Translations under genes and position numbers: made by a program
Part shown: piece by piece, positions 54,575-64,000 of the stretch
How the letters are laid out: every line of letters begins with the position of its first letter
Numbering within the stretch: the first letter of the stretch is position 1
The notes under the pieces: generated by a model
Told to the model about the DNA's origin: nothing
Databases searched by the model: none
Seen by the model: the letters and a program-made list of their open reading frames with translations, nothing else
NCBI RefSeq assembly: GCF_003667575.1
Contig: NZ_RCUY01000008.1
Span: forward strand, 1-64,000
Source: Mycetocola lacteus
Lineage (GTDB): Bacteria > Actinomycetota > Actinomycetes > Actinomycetales > Microbacteriaceae
Length of the DNA stretch: 64,000 nucleotides
Direction of reading: 5' to 3'

Positions 54575-55530
54575 TGCGTCACCTCCTGGACACCCGCACC
54601 CTCTCCCGCACCGACGCCCTGAATATCCTCGACGTTGCCGAGGATATGGCCGACACCCAGCTGCGCGAGGTCAAGAAGCTGCCCACGCTGCGCGGTAAGA
54701 CCGTGGTGAACCTCTTCTTCGAGGACTCCACCCGCACGCGCATCTCGTTCGAGGCCGCCGCTAAGCGCCTGAGTGCCGACGTCATCAACTTCTCCGCCAA
54801 GGGCTCCTCGGTCTCCAAGGGCGAGAGCCTGAAAGACACCGCCCAGACCCTCGCCGCGATCGGTGCCGACGCCGTGGTCATCCGTCACGGTGCCTCCGGT
54901 GCCCCGCACACCCTGGCCGCCTCCGGCTGGATCGACGCGGGAATCCTCAACGCCGGCGACGGCACCCACGAGCACCCCACCCAGGCGCTGCTGGATGCCT
55001 TCACCATGCGCCGCCGTATCCACGGTGCGGCTGCCTCCCGCGGCCGCGACCTCGACGGCGTACACGTGGTGATCGTTGGCGACATCCTGCACTCGCGGGT
55101 TGCCCGTTCCAACGTGTGGCTGCTTGCGAGTCTCGGCGCGCACGTCACGCTGGTCGCCCCGCCCACCCTGCTGCCCGTGGGGATTGAGGGCTGGCCGGCC
55201 GCGGTGTCCTACGACCTGGACGCCGTGCTGGCAGAAAACCCCGACGTGGTCATGATGCTGCGCATTCAGGGGGAGCGGATGCACGATGCGTTCTTCCCCA
55301 ATAGTCGAGAATATTCCCGCCGCTGGGGCCTGGATGATGAGCGTCTGGCCCGCCTCACAGGCGATAGCATTGTGATGCACCCCGGTCCGATGAACCGCGG
55401 ACTGGAAATCTCCTCCGGCGCCGCAGACTCGCCGCGTTCGACGGTGCTTGAGCAGGTGTCGAGCGGTGTATCCGTCCGGATGGCCGCCCTGTACCTGCTG
55501 CTCTCGGGAGAACGCGAGGACCAGCGATGA
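54574..55530 (+). CDS. pyrB: Aspartate carbamoyltransferase catalytic subunit PyrB
   Basis: Condenses carbamoyl phosphate with aspartate in de novo pyrimidine synthesis (318 aa). The carbamoyl-phosphate site [12 protein letters not shown], the mobile loop with [22 protein letters not shown] and MHPGPMNRG are all present. No regulatory PyrI chain is encoded here, as expected for actinobacteria. GTG start shares a base with the pyrR stop. pyrC overlaps its end by 4 nt. Confidence 0.97.
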   Translation: MRHLLDTRTLSRTDALNILDVAEDMADTQLREVKKLPTLRGKTVVNLFFEDSTRTRISFEAAAKRLSADVINFSAKGSSVSKGESLKDTAQTLAAIGADAVVIRHGASGAPHTLAASGWIDAGILNAGDGTHEHPTQALLDAFTMRRRIHGAAASRGRDLDGVHVVIVGDILHSRVARSNVWLLASLGAHVTLVAPPTLLPVGIEGWPAAVSYDLDAVLAENPDVVMMLRIQGERMHDAFFPNSREYSRRWGLDDERLARLTGDSIVMHPGPMNRGLEISSGAADSPRSTVLEQVSSGVSVRMAALYLLLSGEREDQR

Positions 55531-56897
55531 CCACCCCCACTCCCACGACTTCGAAGGACACCGCCGTGCAGAACGAGACCTACCTGATCCGTGGCGCACG
55601 CCTGTCCTCGGGCGACACCACCGACCTGATCCTGGAAAACGGTGTCATCGCCGAGCTGGGCAACGGACTCACCCGCGCCGGTGCCACCACCGTGGATGCC
55701 GAGGGCCTGATCGCCCTGCCCGGCCTGGTTGACCTGCACACCCACCTGCGCGAGCCCGGCTTCGAGCACAGCGAGACCGTGCTGACCGGCACCCGCGCCG
55801 CAGCCTCCGGCGGCTACACCACGGTGTTCGCGATGGCCAACACCTCTCCGGTGGCCGACACCGCCGGTGTGGTCGAGCAGGAACTCTCCCTCGGCGAGCA
55901 GGCCGGCTACGCCCGCGTGCAGCCGATCGGTGCGGTCACCGTGGGCCTGGCCGGAGAGCGCCTGGCCGAGCTCGGCGCGATGGCCGAGTCGCGCGCCAAG
56001 GTACGTGTCTTCTCCGACGATGGCCTATGTGTCTCCGACCCGCAGCTCATGCGCCGCGCACTCGAATACGTCAAGGCGTTCGACGGCGTGATCGCCCAGC
56101 ACGCCCAGGACCCTAAGCTCACCCCCGGTGCGCAGATGAACGAGGGCTCGGTTTCGGCCGAGCTGGGGCTGACCGGCTGGCCGGCGATGGCCGAGGAGTC
56201 GATCATCGCCCGCGACGTGCTGATCGCCGAGCACGTGGGCTCGCGCCTGCACATCTGCCACCTCTCCACCGCCGGTTCGGTCGAGGTGATCCGCTGGGCC
56301 AAGGCCCGCGGCATCAACGTGACCGCCGAGGTTACCCCGCACCACCTGCTGCTCACCGAGGAGCTCGTGCGCTCCTACGATGCGCGCTATAAGGTCAACC
56401 CGCCGCTGCGTCGCGCCGAGGATGTCCTCGCGCTGCGCGAGGCCCTGGCCGATGGCACCATCGATATCGTCGCTACCGACCACGCACCGCACCCGGCCGA
56501 GGCCAAGGAGTGCGCGTGGGCCGAGGCTGCCAACGGCATGGTGGGTCTCGAATCCGCGCTCAGCGTGGTTCACGAGTCGATGGTTGAGACCGGCCTGATC
56601 GGCTGGGCGGATGTCGAGCGGGTCATGTCCCGCACCCCCGCCCAGATCGGCCGCATCTCGGGCCAGGGCCTCGAGATCGCGGTGGGCAACCCCGCCGAGA
56701 TCACCCTCTACGACCCCGCCGCCCGGTCCGACTTTGCCGTCGCAGACCTGCGCGGGCGCTCGATCAACTCCCCGTACCTGGGAACCAGCCTTCCGGGCCG
56801 GGTCCAGGCAACCTTCCACCGCGGATACGCCACGGTGTTGGGTGGGGAGCTGGTGCCGCTTGAAAAGATCCAGGAATTGGTAGCATCGCATGCCTAA
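55527..56897 (+). CDS. pyrC: Dihydroorotase PyrC
   Basis: Zinc-dependent cyclisation of carbamoyl aspartate to dihydroorotate (456 aa, class I). Metal ligands: [10 protein letters not shown], the acidic [18 protein letters not shown] and [12 protein letters not shown]. The ATG overlaps the pyrB stop (ATGA); an in-frame GTG at 55566 would remove a 13-residue Thr/Pro-rich leader and is a possible alternative. It overlaps the following membrane-protein gene by 8 nt. Confidence 0.96.
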   Translation: MTTPTPTTSKDTAVQNETYLIRGARLSSGDTTDLILENGVIAELGNGLTRAGATTVDAEGLIALPGLVDLHTHLREPGFEHSETVLTGTRAAASGGYTTVFAMANTSPVADTAGVVEQELSLGEQAGYARVQPIGAVTVGLAGERLAELGAMAESRAKVRVFSDDGLCVSDPQLMRRALEYVKAFDGVIAQHAQDPKLTPGAQMNEGSVSAELGLTGWPAMAEESIIARDVLIAEHVGSRLHICHLSTAGSVEVIRWAKARGINVTAEVTPHHLLLTEELVRSYDARYKVNPPLRRAEDVLALREALADGTIDIVATDHAPHPAEAKECAWAEAANGMVGLESALSVVHESMVETGLIGWADVERVMSRTPAQIGRISGQGLEIAVGNPAEITLYDPAARSDFAVADLRGRSINSPYLGTSLPGRVQATFHRGYATVLGGELVPLEKIQELVASHA

Positions 56898-57414
56898 CCC
56901 GCTCGTCCCCACGCTGATCATCGTTGCCTTCCTCGCGGGACTGTTTGTCCTGATGTGGCTGGGCTGGCGAAAGCGATCGCGACGAGACGGGGGAATCACC
57001 CTGAACAGCGTGATTCCCGGAAACCTCACCGAGCTGGCCTCAGCCGACGCGTTCTACGTGGCCTCCACCCGGCCCGGCGCTCCGCTGGAACGACTCGCCC
57101 TGAACGGCCTGTCCTTCCGCGCCCGCGCCCGGATCACCGTGAATGCGGAGGGCGTTCTCCTCGAAGCCCGAGGCGGAGCCCCCGTGTTCTTCGCCCCCGA
57201 CACCGTATATGGCGCACAGACCGCCACCTGGACGATCGACCGCGTGGTCGAACGCGACGGTCTAATCGTGCTCGCCTGGCGCGCACCCGAACAGGATGTG
57301 GATAGCTACATCCGGGTGATCGACCAGGGCGACCACGCCAACATTTTGGCCGCGATAAAAAAGATCGCCGCCGCCCCCACTCCCACCCCCACCGAGAGCG
57401 AGATTTCAGCATGA
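56890..57414 (+). CDS. Membrane protein of the pyr operon (Rv1382-like)
   Basis: Small protein (174 aa) with one N-terminal membrane helix ([19 protein letters not shown], residues 5-23) and a cytosolic beta-rich domain that looks PH-like ([21 protein letters not shown]). Its function is unknown. A protein of this type lies between pyrC and carA in Mycobacterium (Rv1382), so it is a regular member of the operon. ATG at 56890 overlaps pyrC; its stop overlaps the carA start (ATGA). The C-terminus is a short Pro/Thr tail. Confidence 0.82.
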   Translation: MPNPLVPTLIIVAFLAGLFVLMWLGWRKRSRRDGGITLNSVIPGNLTELASADAFYVASTRPGAPLERLALNGLSFRARARITVNAEGVLLEARGGAPVFFAPDTVYGAQTATWTIDRVVERDGLIVLAWRAPEQDVDSYIRVIDQGDHANILAAIKKIAAAPTPTPTESEISA

Positions 57415-58568
57415 CCACCACCGCATTCGGCTCCGCCGAACCGGCCGTCCTCGTCCTGGAGGATGGCACCCGCTTTGAGGGTGCCGCCTATGGCAAGACC
57501 GGCACCACCCTCGGCGAGGTTGTTTTCACCACCGGCATGTCCGGCTACCAGGAAACCCTGACCGACCCGTCCTACGCGGGTCAGATCGTCGTGATGACCG
57601 CCCCGCACATCGGCATCACCGGCGTCAACAAGACCGACATGGAATCGGATCGGATCTGGGTCTCCGGATACGTCGTCCGCGACCCCTCCCGCCGCGTCTC
57701 CAACTTCCGCTCGGAGGGCACCCTCGATGACAACCTCGTTGAGGATGGCGTCGTCGGGATCTCCGGCATCGACACCCGCGCCCTGACCCGCCACATCCGC
57801 TCGGCCGGTTCGATGCGCGGCGGCATCTTCTCCGGTGCCGACTACTCCGCAGACGCCGAGGCCCTGGTAGCCCAAGTGAACGCGGGGGAGCAGATGGCTG
57901 GCCTCAGCCTCTCGGCCACCGTCTCGACCACCGAGAACTACACCCTGCCCGCCACCACTGAGCGGATCGGCTCGATTGCCGTGCTCGACCTCGGTGTGAA
58001 GCGCGCGACCCTCGGCTACCTCGCCGACCAGGGCTTCGACGTGATCGTTGTCCCGCAGAACATCACCCCCGATGACCTGCTGGCCCTGAAGACCGACGCC
58101 TTCTTCTTCTCCAACGGACCCGGCGACCCCGCCGCGGCCTCCGGCCAGGTTGAGGTGCTGCGTGCGGGTCTGCGCGCCGGACTGCCCTACTTCGGGATCT
58201 GCTTCGGTAATCAGCTGCTCGGCCGGGCCCTGGGCTTTGACACCTATAAGCTGCCCTTCGGCCACCGCGGCATCAACCAGCCCGTGCTCGACAAGGCCAC
58301 CGGCAAGGTTGAGATCACCTCGCAGAACCACGGATTCGCCGTGGACCTGCCCATCGAGGGTTCGCACGAGTCGCCCGAGGGCTTCGGCCAGGTCGAGGTC
58401 AGCCACTACAGCCTGAACGACAACGTCGTGGAGGGCCTGCGCTGCCTGGACATCCCGGCCTTCAGCGTTCAGTACCACCCGGAGTCTGCGGCCGGCCCGC
58501 ACGACGCCCACTATCTTTTTGCACGTTTCCGCGAGGTAGTTCTCGCCGGTAAGGGAGAGTCCAAGTAA
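57411..58568 (+). CDS. carA: Carbamoyl-phosphate synthase small subunit CarA
   Basis: Glutaminase subunit that delivers ammonia to CarB (385 aa). The N-terminal half is the CarA-specific domain ([21 protein letters not shown]), the C-terminal half a class I amidotransferase with Cys264 in FGICFGNQ and His356, Glu358 in YHPES. CFGNQ replaces the CLGHQ of many species, a variant common in actinobacteria. ATG overlaps the membrane-protein stop; carB starts in its stop codon (TAATG). Confidence 0.97.
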   Translation: MTTTAFGSAEPAVLVLEDGTRFEGAAYGKTGTTLGEVVFTTGMSGYQETLTDPSYAGQIVVMTAPHIGITGVNKTDMESDRIWVSGYVVRDPSRRVSNFRSEGTLDDNLVEDGVVGISGIDTRALTRHIRSAGSMRGGIFSGADYSADAEALVAQVNAGEQMAGLSLSATVSTTENYTLPATTERIGSIAVLDLGVKRATLGYLADQGFDVIVVPQNITPDDLLALKTDAFFFSNGPGDPAAASGQVEVLRAGLRAGLPYFGICFGNQLLGRALGFDTYKLPFGHRGINQPVLDKATGKVEITSQNHGFAVDLPIEGSHESPEGFGQVEVSHYSLNDNVVEGLRCLDIPAFSVQYHPESAAGPHDAHYLFARFREVVLAGKGESK

Positions 58569-61500
58569 TGCCCAAGCGCGACGATATTAACTCCGTCCTC
58601 GTCATCGGCTCCGGCCCGATCGTCATCGGTCAGGCCTGTGAGTTCGACTACTCCGGCACCCAGGCGTGCCGCGTGCTGCGCGCCGAGGGAATCCGGGTCA
58701 TCCTGGTCAACTCGAACCCCGCCACGATCATGACCGACCCCGACTTCGCCGACGCGACCTACGTCGAGCCGATCACCCCCGAGGTGATCGAGTCGATCAT
58801 CGCCAAGGAGCGTCCCGACGCGATCCTGCCCACCCTGGGTGGACAGACCGCGCTGAACGCCGCGATCCAGCTCGATGAGCTGGGCATCCTGAAGAAGTAC
58901 AACGTCGAGCTGATCGGCGCCAAGATCGAGGCCATCCAGAAGGGTGAGGACCGCCAGCTCTTCAAGGAGCTCGTGATCGAGGCCGGCGCCGACGTTGCCC
59001 GCTCGCACATCGCCCACACCGTGGAGGAGGCCGTCGAGTACGCCAAGGACCTGGGTTACCCCCTGGTTGTGCGTCCGTCCTTCACCATGGGTGGCCTGGG
59101 CTCGGGCTTCGCGTACACCGAAGAGGAGCTCATTCGGATCACCACCGACGGTCTGCAGTCCAGCCCGACCACCGAGGTGCTCCTGGAGGAGTCCATCCTC
59201 GGCTGGAAGGAATACGAGCTCGAGCTCATGCGTGACGGCAGCGACAACACCGTCGTGGTCTGCTCGATCGAGAACGTCGACCCCGTGGGTGTGCACACCG
59301 GTGACTCGATCACCGTGGCCCCGGCCCTGACCCTCACCGACCGTGAGTACCAGCGCATGCGCGACATCGGTATCGACATCATCCGCTCCGTGGGTGTGGA
59401 CACCGGTGGCTGCAACGTACAGTTCGCCATCGACCCCAGCAACGGCCGCATCATCGTCATCGAGATGAACCCGCGTGTGTCGCGCTCCTCGGCGCTGGCT
59501 TCCAAGGCCACCGGCTTCCCGATCGCCAAGATCGCCGCCAAGCTCGCCATCGGCTACCGCCTGGACGAGATCCCCAACGACATCACCAAGGTGACCCCGG
59601 CCAGCTTCGAGCCGACCCTCGACTACGTTGTGGTCAAGGTTCCCCGCTTCGCATTCGAGAAGTTCCCGGCCGCCGACGCCACCCTGACCACCACCATGAA
59701 GTCGGTGGGTGAGGCCATGGCCATCGGTCGTAACTACACCACCGCCCTGCAGAAGGCGCTGCGCTCGCTTGAGAAGCGTGGCTCCTCCTTCCACTGGGGT
59801 GCCGAGACCCGGTCGCTCGAGGAGTTGCTGACCGTGTCGGCCACCCCGACCGACGGTCGTATCGTCACCCTGCAGCAGGCCCTGCGCGCCGGTGCCACCA
59901 TCGAGCAGGCCTTCGAGGCCACCGGTATGGACCCCTGGTTCATCGACCAGATCGCCCTGATCAACGACGTCGCCGACTTCGTGGCCGGTGCGGATGAGCT
60001 GAGCGAGTCCGTCCTGGCCCAGGCCAAGGACCACGGCTTCAGCGACGCCCAGATCGCCCAGCTGCGTGGCCTCACCGAGGCCGAGGTGCGCGGCATCCGT
60101 CACGGTTTCGGTCTGCGCCCGGTCTTCAAGACCGTCGACACCTGTGCCGGCGAGTTCCCCGCCCTCACCCCGTACCACTACTCGAGCTACGACTTCGAGA
60201 CCGAGGTGGCTCCGTCGGACCGCAAGAAGGTTGTGATCCTCGGATCCGGCCCGAACCGTATCGGCCAGGGTGTGGAGTTTGACTACTCCTGCGTGCACTC
60301 CTCCTTCGCGCTGCACGATGCCGGTTTCGAAACCATCATGATCAACTGCAACCCCGAGACCGTGTCCACCGACTACGACACCTCGGACCGCCTGTACTTC
60401 GAGCCGCTGACCCTCGAGGACGTCCTCGAGGTCATCCACGCCGAGAGCCAGTCGGGCGAGCTCGTGGGTGTTGTCGTGCAGCTCGGCGGCCAGACCGCAC
60501 TGGGCCTCGCCCAGGGCCTCAAGGACGCCGGTGTGCCGATCCTCGGTACCACCCCGGAGAACATCGACCTCGCCGAGCAGCGGGGCGAGTTCGCCCGCAT
60601 CCTCGACGAGGGTGGTCTGCTGGCCCCGCGCAACGGCATCGCCCACAACGTGGAGGAGGCCATCGAGGTCGCCGAGACCATCGGTTACCCGGTCCTCGTG
60701 CGTCCGAGCTTCGTACTCGGTGGCCGCGGCATGGAGATCGTCTACTCGACCGAAGCCGTGCGCGACTACTTCGTGCGCCAGGAGGGTCAGGCCCTCATCG
60801 GACCGGACCACCCGCTGCTGGTGGACCGCTTCCTCGATGACGCGATCGAGATCGACGTGGACGCCCTCTACGACGGCAACCGCCTCTACATCGGTGGTGT
60901 CATGGAGCACCTCGAAGAGGCCGGTATCCACTCCGGTGACTCGTGCTGCACCCTGCCCCCGGTGACCCTGGGCCGCGCCCAGATCGACCGCGTCCGCGAG
61001 GCCACCGAGGCCATCGCCAAGGGTGTGGGCGTGCGTGGCCTGCTGAACGTTCAGTTCGCGATCAGCGCCGGTATCCTCTACGTCCTCGAGGCCAACCCCC
61101 GCGCCTCGCGTACCGTACCGTTCGTCTCCAAGGCGCTCGGTATCCCGCTGGCCAAGGCCGCCTCGCTGCTCATGGTGGGCAAGACCATCGACGAGCTGAT
61201 CGCCGAGGGCATGCTGCCCGAGGTCGACGGCTCGCGCGTCCCGCTGGACTCCCCGGTTGCCGTCAAGGAGGCCGTGCTGCCCTTCAAGCGCTTCCGTACC
61301 AAGGAGGGCAAGGTTGTGGACTCGCTGCTCGGCCCGGAGATGCGCTCGACCGGTGAGGTCATGGGTATCGACCGCGACTTCCCGCGTGCCTTCGCCAAGA
61401 GCCAGGCCGCGGCCTCCAGCGCCATCCCGCTGAGCGGTACCGTGTTCGTCTCGGTCACCGATGAGGACAAGCGTGCGATCGTGCTGCCCGCCCTGCGCCT

Positions 61501-61879
61501 GCAGGAGCTCGGCTACGAGCTGCTGGCCACCGAGGGAACCGCCGAGATCCTGATCCGCAACGGCATCCAGGCCCGCACCGTGCGCAAGCACAGTGAGGGC
61601 TCGGTGGACGGCGACCCCACGATCGTGGACCTGATCAACGCCCGCAAGATCGACGTGGTCATCAACACCCCGTCCGGTTCCAGCGCCCGCGCCGACGGCT
61701 ACGAGATCCGCGCCGCCACGGTGGCCGCGGACAAGCCGCTGTTCACCACCATCGCCGAGCTCTCGGCCGCGGTGAACTCGATCGAGGCCATCCGCAACGG
61801 CTTCGAGGTGCGTTCGCTGCAGGACTACGCGATCGACCGCGCCGAGCGCCTGGCGGCCTCGGCTCCGGCCTCCGCGTGA
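58568..61879 (+). CDS. carB: Carbamoyl-phosphate synthase large subunit CarB
   Basis: Makes carbamoyl phosphate from bicarbonate, ammonia and two ATP for pyrimidine and arginine synthesis (1103 aa). Two homologous ATP-grasp halves are visible: [20 protein letters not shown] at the start and [20 protein letters not shown] near residue 555; each has a VRPSF-GG-GM-like ATP loop. The C-terminal allosteric MGS domain (about 950-1085) ends the protein. Length is normal. The pyrF GTG overlaps its stop (GTGA). Confidence 0.98.
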   Translation: MPKRDDINSVLVIGSGPIVIGQACEFDYSGTQACRVLRAEGIRVILVNSNPATIMTDPDFADATYVEPITPEVIESIIAKERPDAILPTLGGQTALNAAIQLDELGILKKYNVELIGAKIEAIQKGEDRQLFKELVIEAGADVARSHIAHTVEEAVEYAKDLGYPLVVRPSFTMGGLGSGFAYTEEELIRITTDGLQSSPTTEVLLEESILGWKEYELELMRDGSDNTVVVCSIENVDPVGVHTGDSITVAPALTLTDREYQRMRDIGIDIIRSVGVDTGGCNVQFAIDPSNGRIIVIEMNPRVSRSSALASKATGFPIAKIAAKLAIGYRLDEIPNDITKVTPASFEPTLDYVVVKVPRFAFEKFPAADATLTTTMKSVGEAMAIGRNYTTALQKALRSLEKRGSSFHWGAETRSLEELLTVSATPTDGRIVTLQQALRAGATIEQAFEATGMDPWFIDQIALINDVADFVAGADELSESVLAQAKDHGFSDAQIAQLRGLTEAEVRGIRHGFGLRPVFKTVDTCAGEFPALTPYHYSSYDFETEVAPSDRKKVVILGSGPNRIGQGVEFDYSCVHSSFALHDAGFETIMINCNPETVSTDYDTSDRLYFEPLTLEDVLEVIHAESQSGELVGVVVQLGGQTALGLAQGLKDAGVPILGTTPENIDLAEQRGEFARILDEGGLLAPRNGIAHNVEEAIEVAETIGYPVLVRPSFVLGGRGMEIVYSTEAVRDYFVRQEGQALIGPDHPLLVDRFLDDAIEIDVDALYDGNRLYIGGVMEHLEEAGIHSGDSCCTLPPVTLGRAQIDRVREATEAIAKGVGVRGLLNVQFAISAGILYVLEANPRASRTVPFVSKALGIPLAKAASLLMVGKTIDELIAEGMLPEVDGSRVPLDSPVAVKEAVLPFKRFRTKEGKVVDSLLGPEMRSTGEVMGIDRDFPRAFAKSQAAASSAIPLSGTVFVSVTDEDKRAIVLPALRLQELGYELLATEGTAEILIRNGIQARTVRKHSEGSVDGDPTIVDLINARKIDVVINTPSGSSARADGYEIRAATVAADKPLFTTIAELSAAVNSIEAIRNGFEVRSLQDYAIDRAERLAASAPASA

Positions 61880-62784
61880 GCGCGGCCGTGACCCCCGGCG
61901 GCGAGGGCAACCTCGCCGCCGGGGCAACCGGCACCGGCTTCGGTCAGCGGCTGGCGGATGTGTTTGCCAGCCGCGGCCGCCTGTGCGTGGGCATCGATCC
62001 GCACTCCTTCCTGCTGGAGGAGTGGGGCCTGGCCGACAGCGCCGCGGGTGTGCGTGAGTTTGGCCTGCGCGTGGTCGAGGCTACGGTGCAGGGTGGTGCC
62101 GGGATCGTCAAGCCGCAGGTCGCGTTCTTCGAGCGCTTCGGCTCGGCGGGCTATGCGGCGCTGGAGGAGGTCATCCAGACCGCCCGCGCCGCCGGGATCC
62201 TGGTGATCGCCGACTGCAAGCGCGGCGACGTGGGCACCTCGGTTGAGGCCTACGGACAGTCCTGGATGGCCGAGGGATCCCCGCTGGAATCCGATGCGAT
62301 GACCATCAGTGCATTCCAGGGTGTCGGCTCGATCCGAAAGCCCATGGAGCTCGCCCGCGAGCGCGGCAAGGGCCTGTTTGTGCTCGCCGCAACCTCGAAC
62401 CCCGAGGGGCGCGCGATCCAGCGCGCCCGCGTGGAGGAATCCGGACGCCGGGTATCCCGGCAGATCGTGGACGAGATTGCCGCCTGGAATCTCGCCGAGC
62501 CGGGCCCCTTCGGCGGCGTGGGCCTGGTTGTTGGTGCAACCCTGAATCTGGCCGACTTCGATCTGTCATATGATGAAGCTCCCGAGCCGGCGCTGCCGAT
62601 CCTCGCGCCGGGCTTCGGTGCGCAGGGTGCACGTCTTGCGGATACCCGTGAAATCTACGGTCCGCTGGCACCCGGTGTGATTGTTTCGGCGTCGCGCAGC
62701 GTTCTTGCGGCCGGACCAGGTAACATCACGGGAGCAATTGTTTCTATGACCCAGGAAATCGCCGTGGAGTATGACCGTGCCTAG
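61876..62784 (+). CDS. pyrF: Orotidine 5'-phosphate decarboxylase PyrF, type 2
   Basis: Final step of UMP synthesis, decarboxylation of OMP (302 aa). It belongs to the longer type 2 group common in actinobacteria. The active site is [17 protein letters not shown] with the Asp-x-Lys-x-x-Asp network; GIDPHSFLL and VKPQVAFFE bind substrate. GTG start overlaps carB. The operon therefore holds pyrB, pyrC, carA, carB and pyrF; pyrD and pyrE must be elsewhere. An 81-nt gap precedes the mIHF-Gmk gene. Confidence 0.95.
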   Translation: MSAAVTPGGEGNLAAGATGTGFGQRLADVFASRGRLCVGIDPHSFLLEEWGLADSAAGVREFGLRVVEATVQGGAGIVKPQVAFFERFGSAGYAALEEVIQTARAAGILVIADCKRGDVGTSVEAYGQSWMAEGSPLESDAMTISAFQGVGSIRKPMELARERGKGLFVLAATSNPEGRAIQRARVEESGRRVSRQIVDEIAAWNLAEPGPFGGVGLVVGATLNLADFDLSYDEAPEPALPILAPGFGAQGARLADTREIYGPLAPGVIVSASRSVLAAGPGNITGAIVSMTQEIAVEYDRA

Positions 62785-62865
62785 TACGACCCCGCATCGG
62801 CCTCGCCGAGTAGCCCCCCAGTCTCTCGTGGCGTTCGCCGCGGTCGCCACCGTGGTGGTGTCAGC

Positions 62866-63795
62866 ATGAGCGCCGCCGAGGCTTCGGCGGTCACCCGTGA
62901 CCTGCCCGAGGTCGACCGTGTCGCCGCCTCGCGGGCGGCCGTGGCTGCTCGCCGTGCGCGCGCGGCCGTGAAGGCGGAGATCGCCTCGGGTGCTCGTCGC
63001 CCGCTGGACGTGCTGGCCGCCGCGACCGCCGAGCCCGAGGGGGTCGAGGGCCGCCTGCGGATCACCGACTTCCTGCTGGCCATCCCGGCGATCGGTCGCA
63101 CCAAGCTCGGTCGCATCCTGGAGGAGCTGAGCATTTCCCCGGCCAAGCGTCTGGGCGGCCTCGGTCGGCACCAGCGTGTGCGCCTGGAGGAGTTCCTGCA
63201 CCAGCGTGCGGCTCTCGGGCGTCACCCGGTCAGTAAGCTCCTGGTGATCGCCGGACCCACCGCCGTGGGTAAGGGCACCGTGGTGCGCCACATCCGCGAA
63301 AACTACCCGCAGGTTCAGCTGTCCATCTCGGCGACCACCCGCGAACCGCGTCCGGGGGAGACCCACGGCGTGGACTACTACTTCGTGGACAACGCCGAGT
63401 TCGACTCGCTGATCGAGCGTGGCGAACTGCTCGAATACGCCACCGTGCACGGCGTGCACCGCTACGGCACCCCGCGCGGCCCGGTTCGCGAGGCGCTGTC
63501 TCGCGGAACCAGCGTGATCCTGGAAATCGACATCCAGGGGGCACGCCAGGTCAAGGACGCCATGCCCGAGGCCGCGCTGGTCTTTTTGGCTCCGCCGAGC
63601 TGGGAGGAACTCGTGCGTCGACTCACCGGTCGGGGCACCGAATCCGCGGAGGAACAGGCGCGCCGTCTGGAGACCGCCCGCACCGAATTGGCGGCCGCGG
63701 ATGAGTTCGATTATCAAATTGTCAACGGTGAAGTCGCCGAAGCGGCGGCCGAGGTCGTAGACTTGATTCAGCTTCGCGGTGTCGCCGCGCGCTGA
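62866..63795 (+). CDS. gmk: Fusion protein: actinobacterial integration host factor (mIHF) domain + guanylate kinase
   Basis: One open frame of 309 aa joins two proteins that are separate neighbours in mycobacteria (mihF and gmk). Residues about 18-112 match mIHF, a nucleoid DNA-binding protein: [14 protein letters not shown], then [19 protein letters not shown] and [20 protein letters not shown] with its helix-hairpin-helix-like turns. Residues 122-308 are guanylate kinase (GMP + ATP to GDP + ADP): P-loop GPTAVGKGT at 130-138, then [19 protein letters not shown] and [12 protein letters not shown]. The P-loop has Thr-Ala and Gly-Thr where GPSGVGKST is usual. No stop or ribosome site separates the two parts. 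ATG at 62866 is the first start in the frame; no good ribosome site precedes it. Confidence 0.9.
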   Translation: MSAAEASAVTRDLPEVDRVAASRAAVAARRARAAVKAEIASGARRPLDVLAAATAEPEGVEGRLRITDFLLAIPAIGRTKLGRILEELSISPAKRLGGLGRHQRVRLEEFLHQRAALGRHPVSKLLVIAGPTAVGKGTVVRHIRENYPQVQLSISATTREPRPGETHGVDYYFVDNAEFDSLIERGELLEYATVHGVHRYGTPRGPVREALSRGTSVILEIDIQGARQVKDAMPEAALVFLAPPSWEELVRRLTGRGTESAEEQARRLETARTELAAADEFDYQIVNGEVAEAAAEVVDLIQLRGVAAR

Positions 63796-63862
63796 TCCGC
63801 GCCCATCGCACCGTTCACCACCGCGCTAACCCCGCGTAAACCACACGAGGAGTGTGAACCAC

Positions 63863-64000
63863 ATGGTTGAAAAGCCCAAGGGAATTATCGATCCGTCGAT
63901 CGACGACCTGCTCACCAAGGTTGAGTCCAAGTACGCTCTGGTGATCTTCGCCTCCAAGCGTGCCCGTCAGATCAACGACTACTACACCGACCTGCACGAG
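63863..64000 (+). CDS. rpoZ: RNA polymerase omega subunit RpoZ, 5' part
   Basis: The first 46 codons are in the window, starting [19 protein letters not shown]. Omega helps assemble RNA polymerase by binding the beta' subunit. [20 protein letters not shown] is the conserved core of actinobacterial omega. GAGGAG precedes the ATG by about 10 nt. The gmk-rpoZ order is standard. Truncation is only by the window edge. Confidence 0.95.
   Translation, partial: MVEKPKGIIDPSIDDLLTKVESKYALVIFASKRARQINDYYTDLHE

Noticed and set aside
58511..61927. Open frame of 1138 codons on the minus strand opposite carB
   Set aside because: It is exactly opposite a confidently identified gene; long antisense frames arise from GC-rich third positions. 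The translated sequence is Val/Gly/His/Asp-rich and has no domain.

Overview
The window is high-GC DNA from an actinobacterium. Gene content and order fit the order Micrococcales, most likely family Microbacteriaceae. Supporting points are mycothiol ligase mshC, the pafB-pafC-tatA-tatC-helY block, an actinobacterial IHF (mIHF) domain, the thrS-HIT-pdxST-yebC-ruvCAB-yajC-secDF-rel order, the rpsD-alaS-ruvX-mltG-aro-efp-nusB order and the pyrRBC-carAB-pyrF-gmk-rpoZ order. Most of the window is conserved housekeeping sequence. Genus cannot be settled by reading alone.

Layout. 1-15000: an M20 peptidase, uppP, mshC, a PAC2-family protein, a HAD hydrolase, the tRNA m1A58 methyltransferase trmI, an FKBP-like lipoprotein, the WYL regulators pafB and pafC, Tat components tatA and tatC, helicase helY and apolipoprotein N-acyltransferase lnt. 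The genes for Pup and its ligase, depupylase, ATPase and proteasome, which lie between trmI and the FKBP/pafBC genes in many relatives, are absent here. 15000-20600: an accessory stretch with seven tRNA genes (Val-CAC, three Gly-GCC, two Val-GAC, Cys-GCA), a DUF1266 membrane protein followed by a second membrane protein, an orphan membrane protein and an ECF-transporter S component. 20600-33700: thrS, a HIT phosphorylase, pdxS-pdxT, yebC, ruvC, ruvA-ruvB, yajC-secD-secF and rel. 33700-38100: an AbiEi-like protein, a DUF349 coiled-coil protein, a membrane-anchored cyclophilin and rarA. 38100-49470: rpsD, a small membrane protein, alaS-ruvX-mltG-aroE, aroC-aroK-aroB, aroQ, efp and nusB. 49470-53850: a block of four genes (class V aminotransferase, lipoprotein polysaccharide deacetylase, AraC regulator, and a protein of the family annotated as 3-methyladenine DNA glycosylase) inserted between nusB and pyrR. 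54000-64000: the pyrimidine operon pyrR-pyrB-pyrC-membrane protein-carA-carB-pyrF, then a fused mIHF-guanylate kinase and the start of rpoZ.

Regulation visible in the DNA. Ten genes have a TANNNT -10 hexamer exactly 6 nt before the chosen start codon, and others are near variants, which predicts leaderless mRNAs. Four tRNA promoters share a leader that should begin GUA or GUG and fold at about +4 into a tiny GNRA-tetraloop hairpin, followed by an A/C-rich linker to the tRNA 5' end. Two of the four differ by paired changes that keep the stem. pyrR has a UCCAGAGAGG PyrR-binding loop just before its ribosome binding site. pdxS has an 8-bp inverted repeat and a 10-bp direct repeat of MocR/PdxR type. 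rpsD has a long structured leader.

The least ordinary items are the tRNA leader hairpin, the mIHF-Gmk fusion, the absent Pup module, the DUF1266 pair between tRNA genes with its TGTCGCAA repeats, a 34-bp tandem repeat upstream of the AbiEi-like gene, and the nusB-pyrR insertion. No transposase, integrase, phage gene or CRISPR array was seen.
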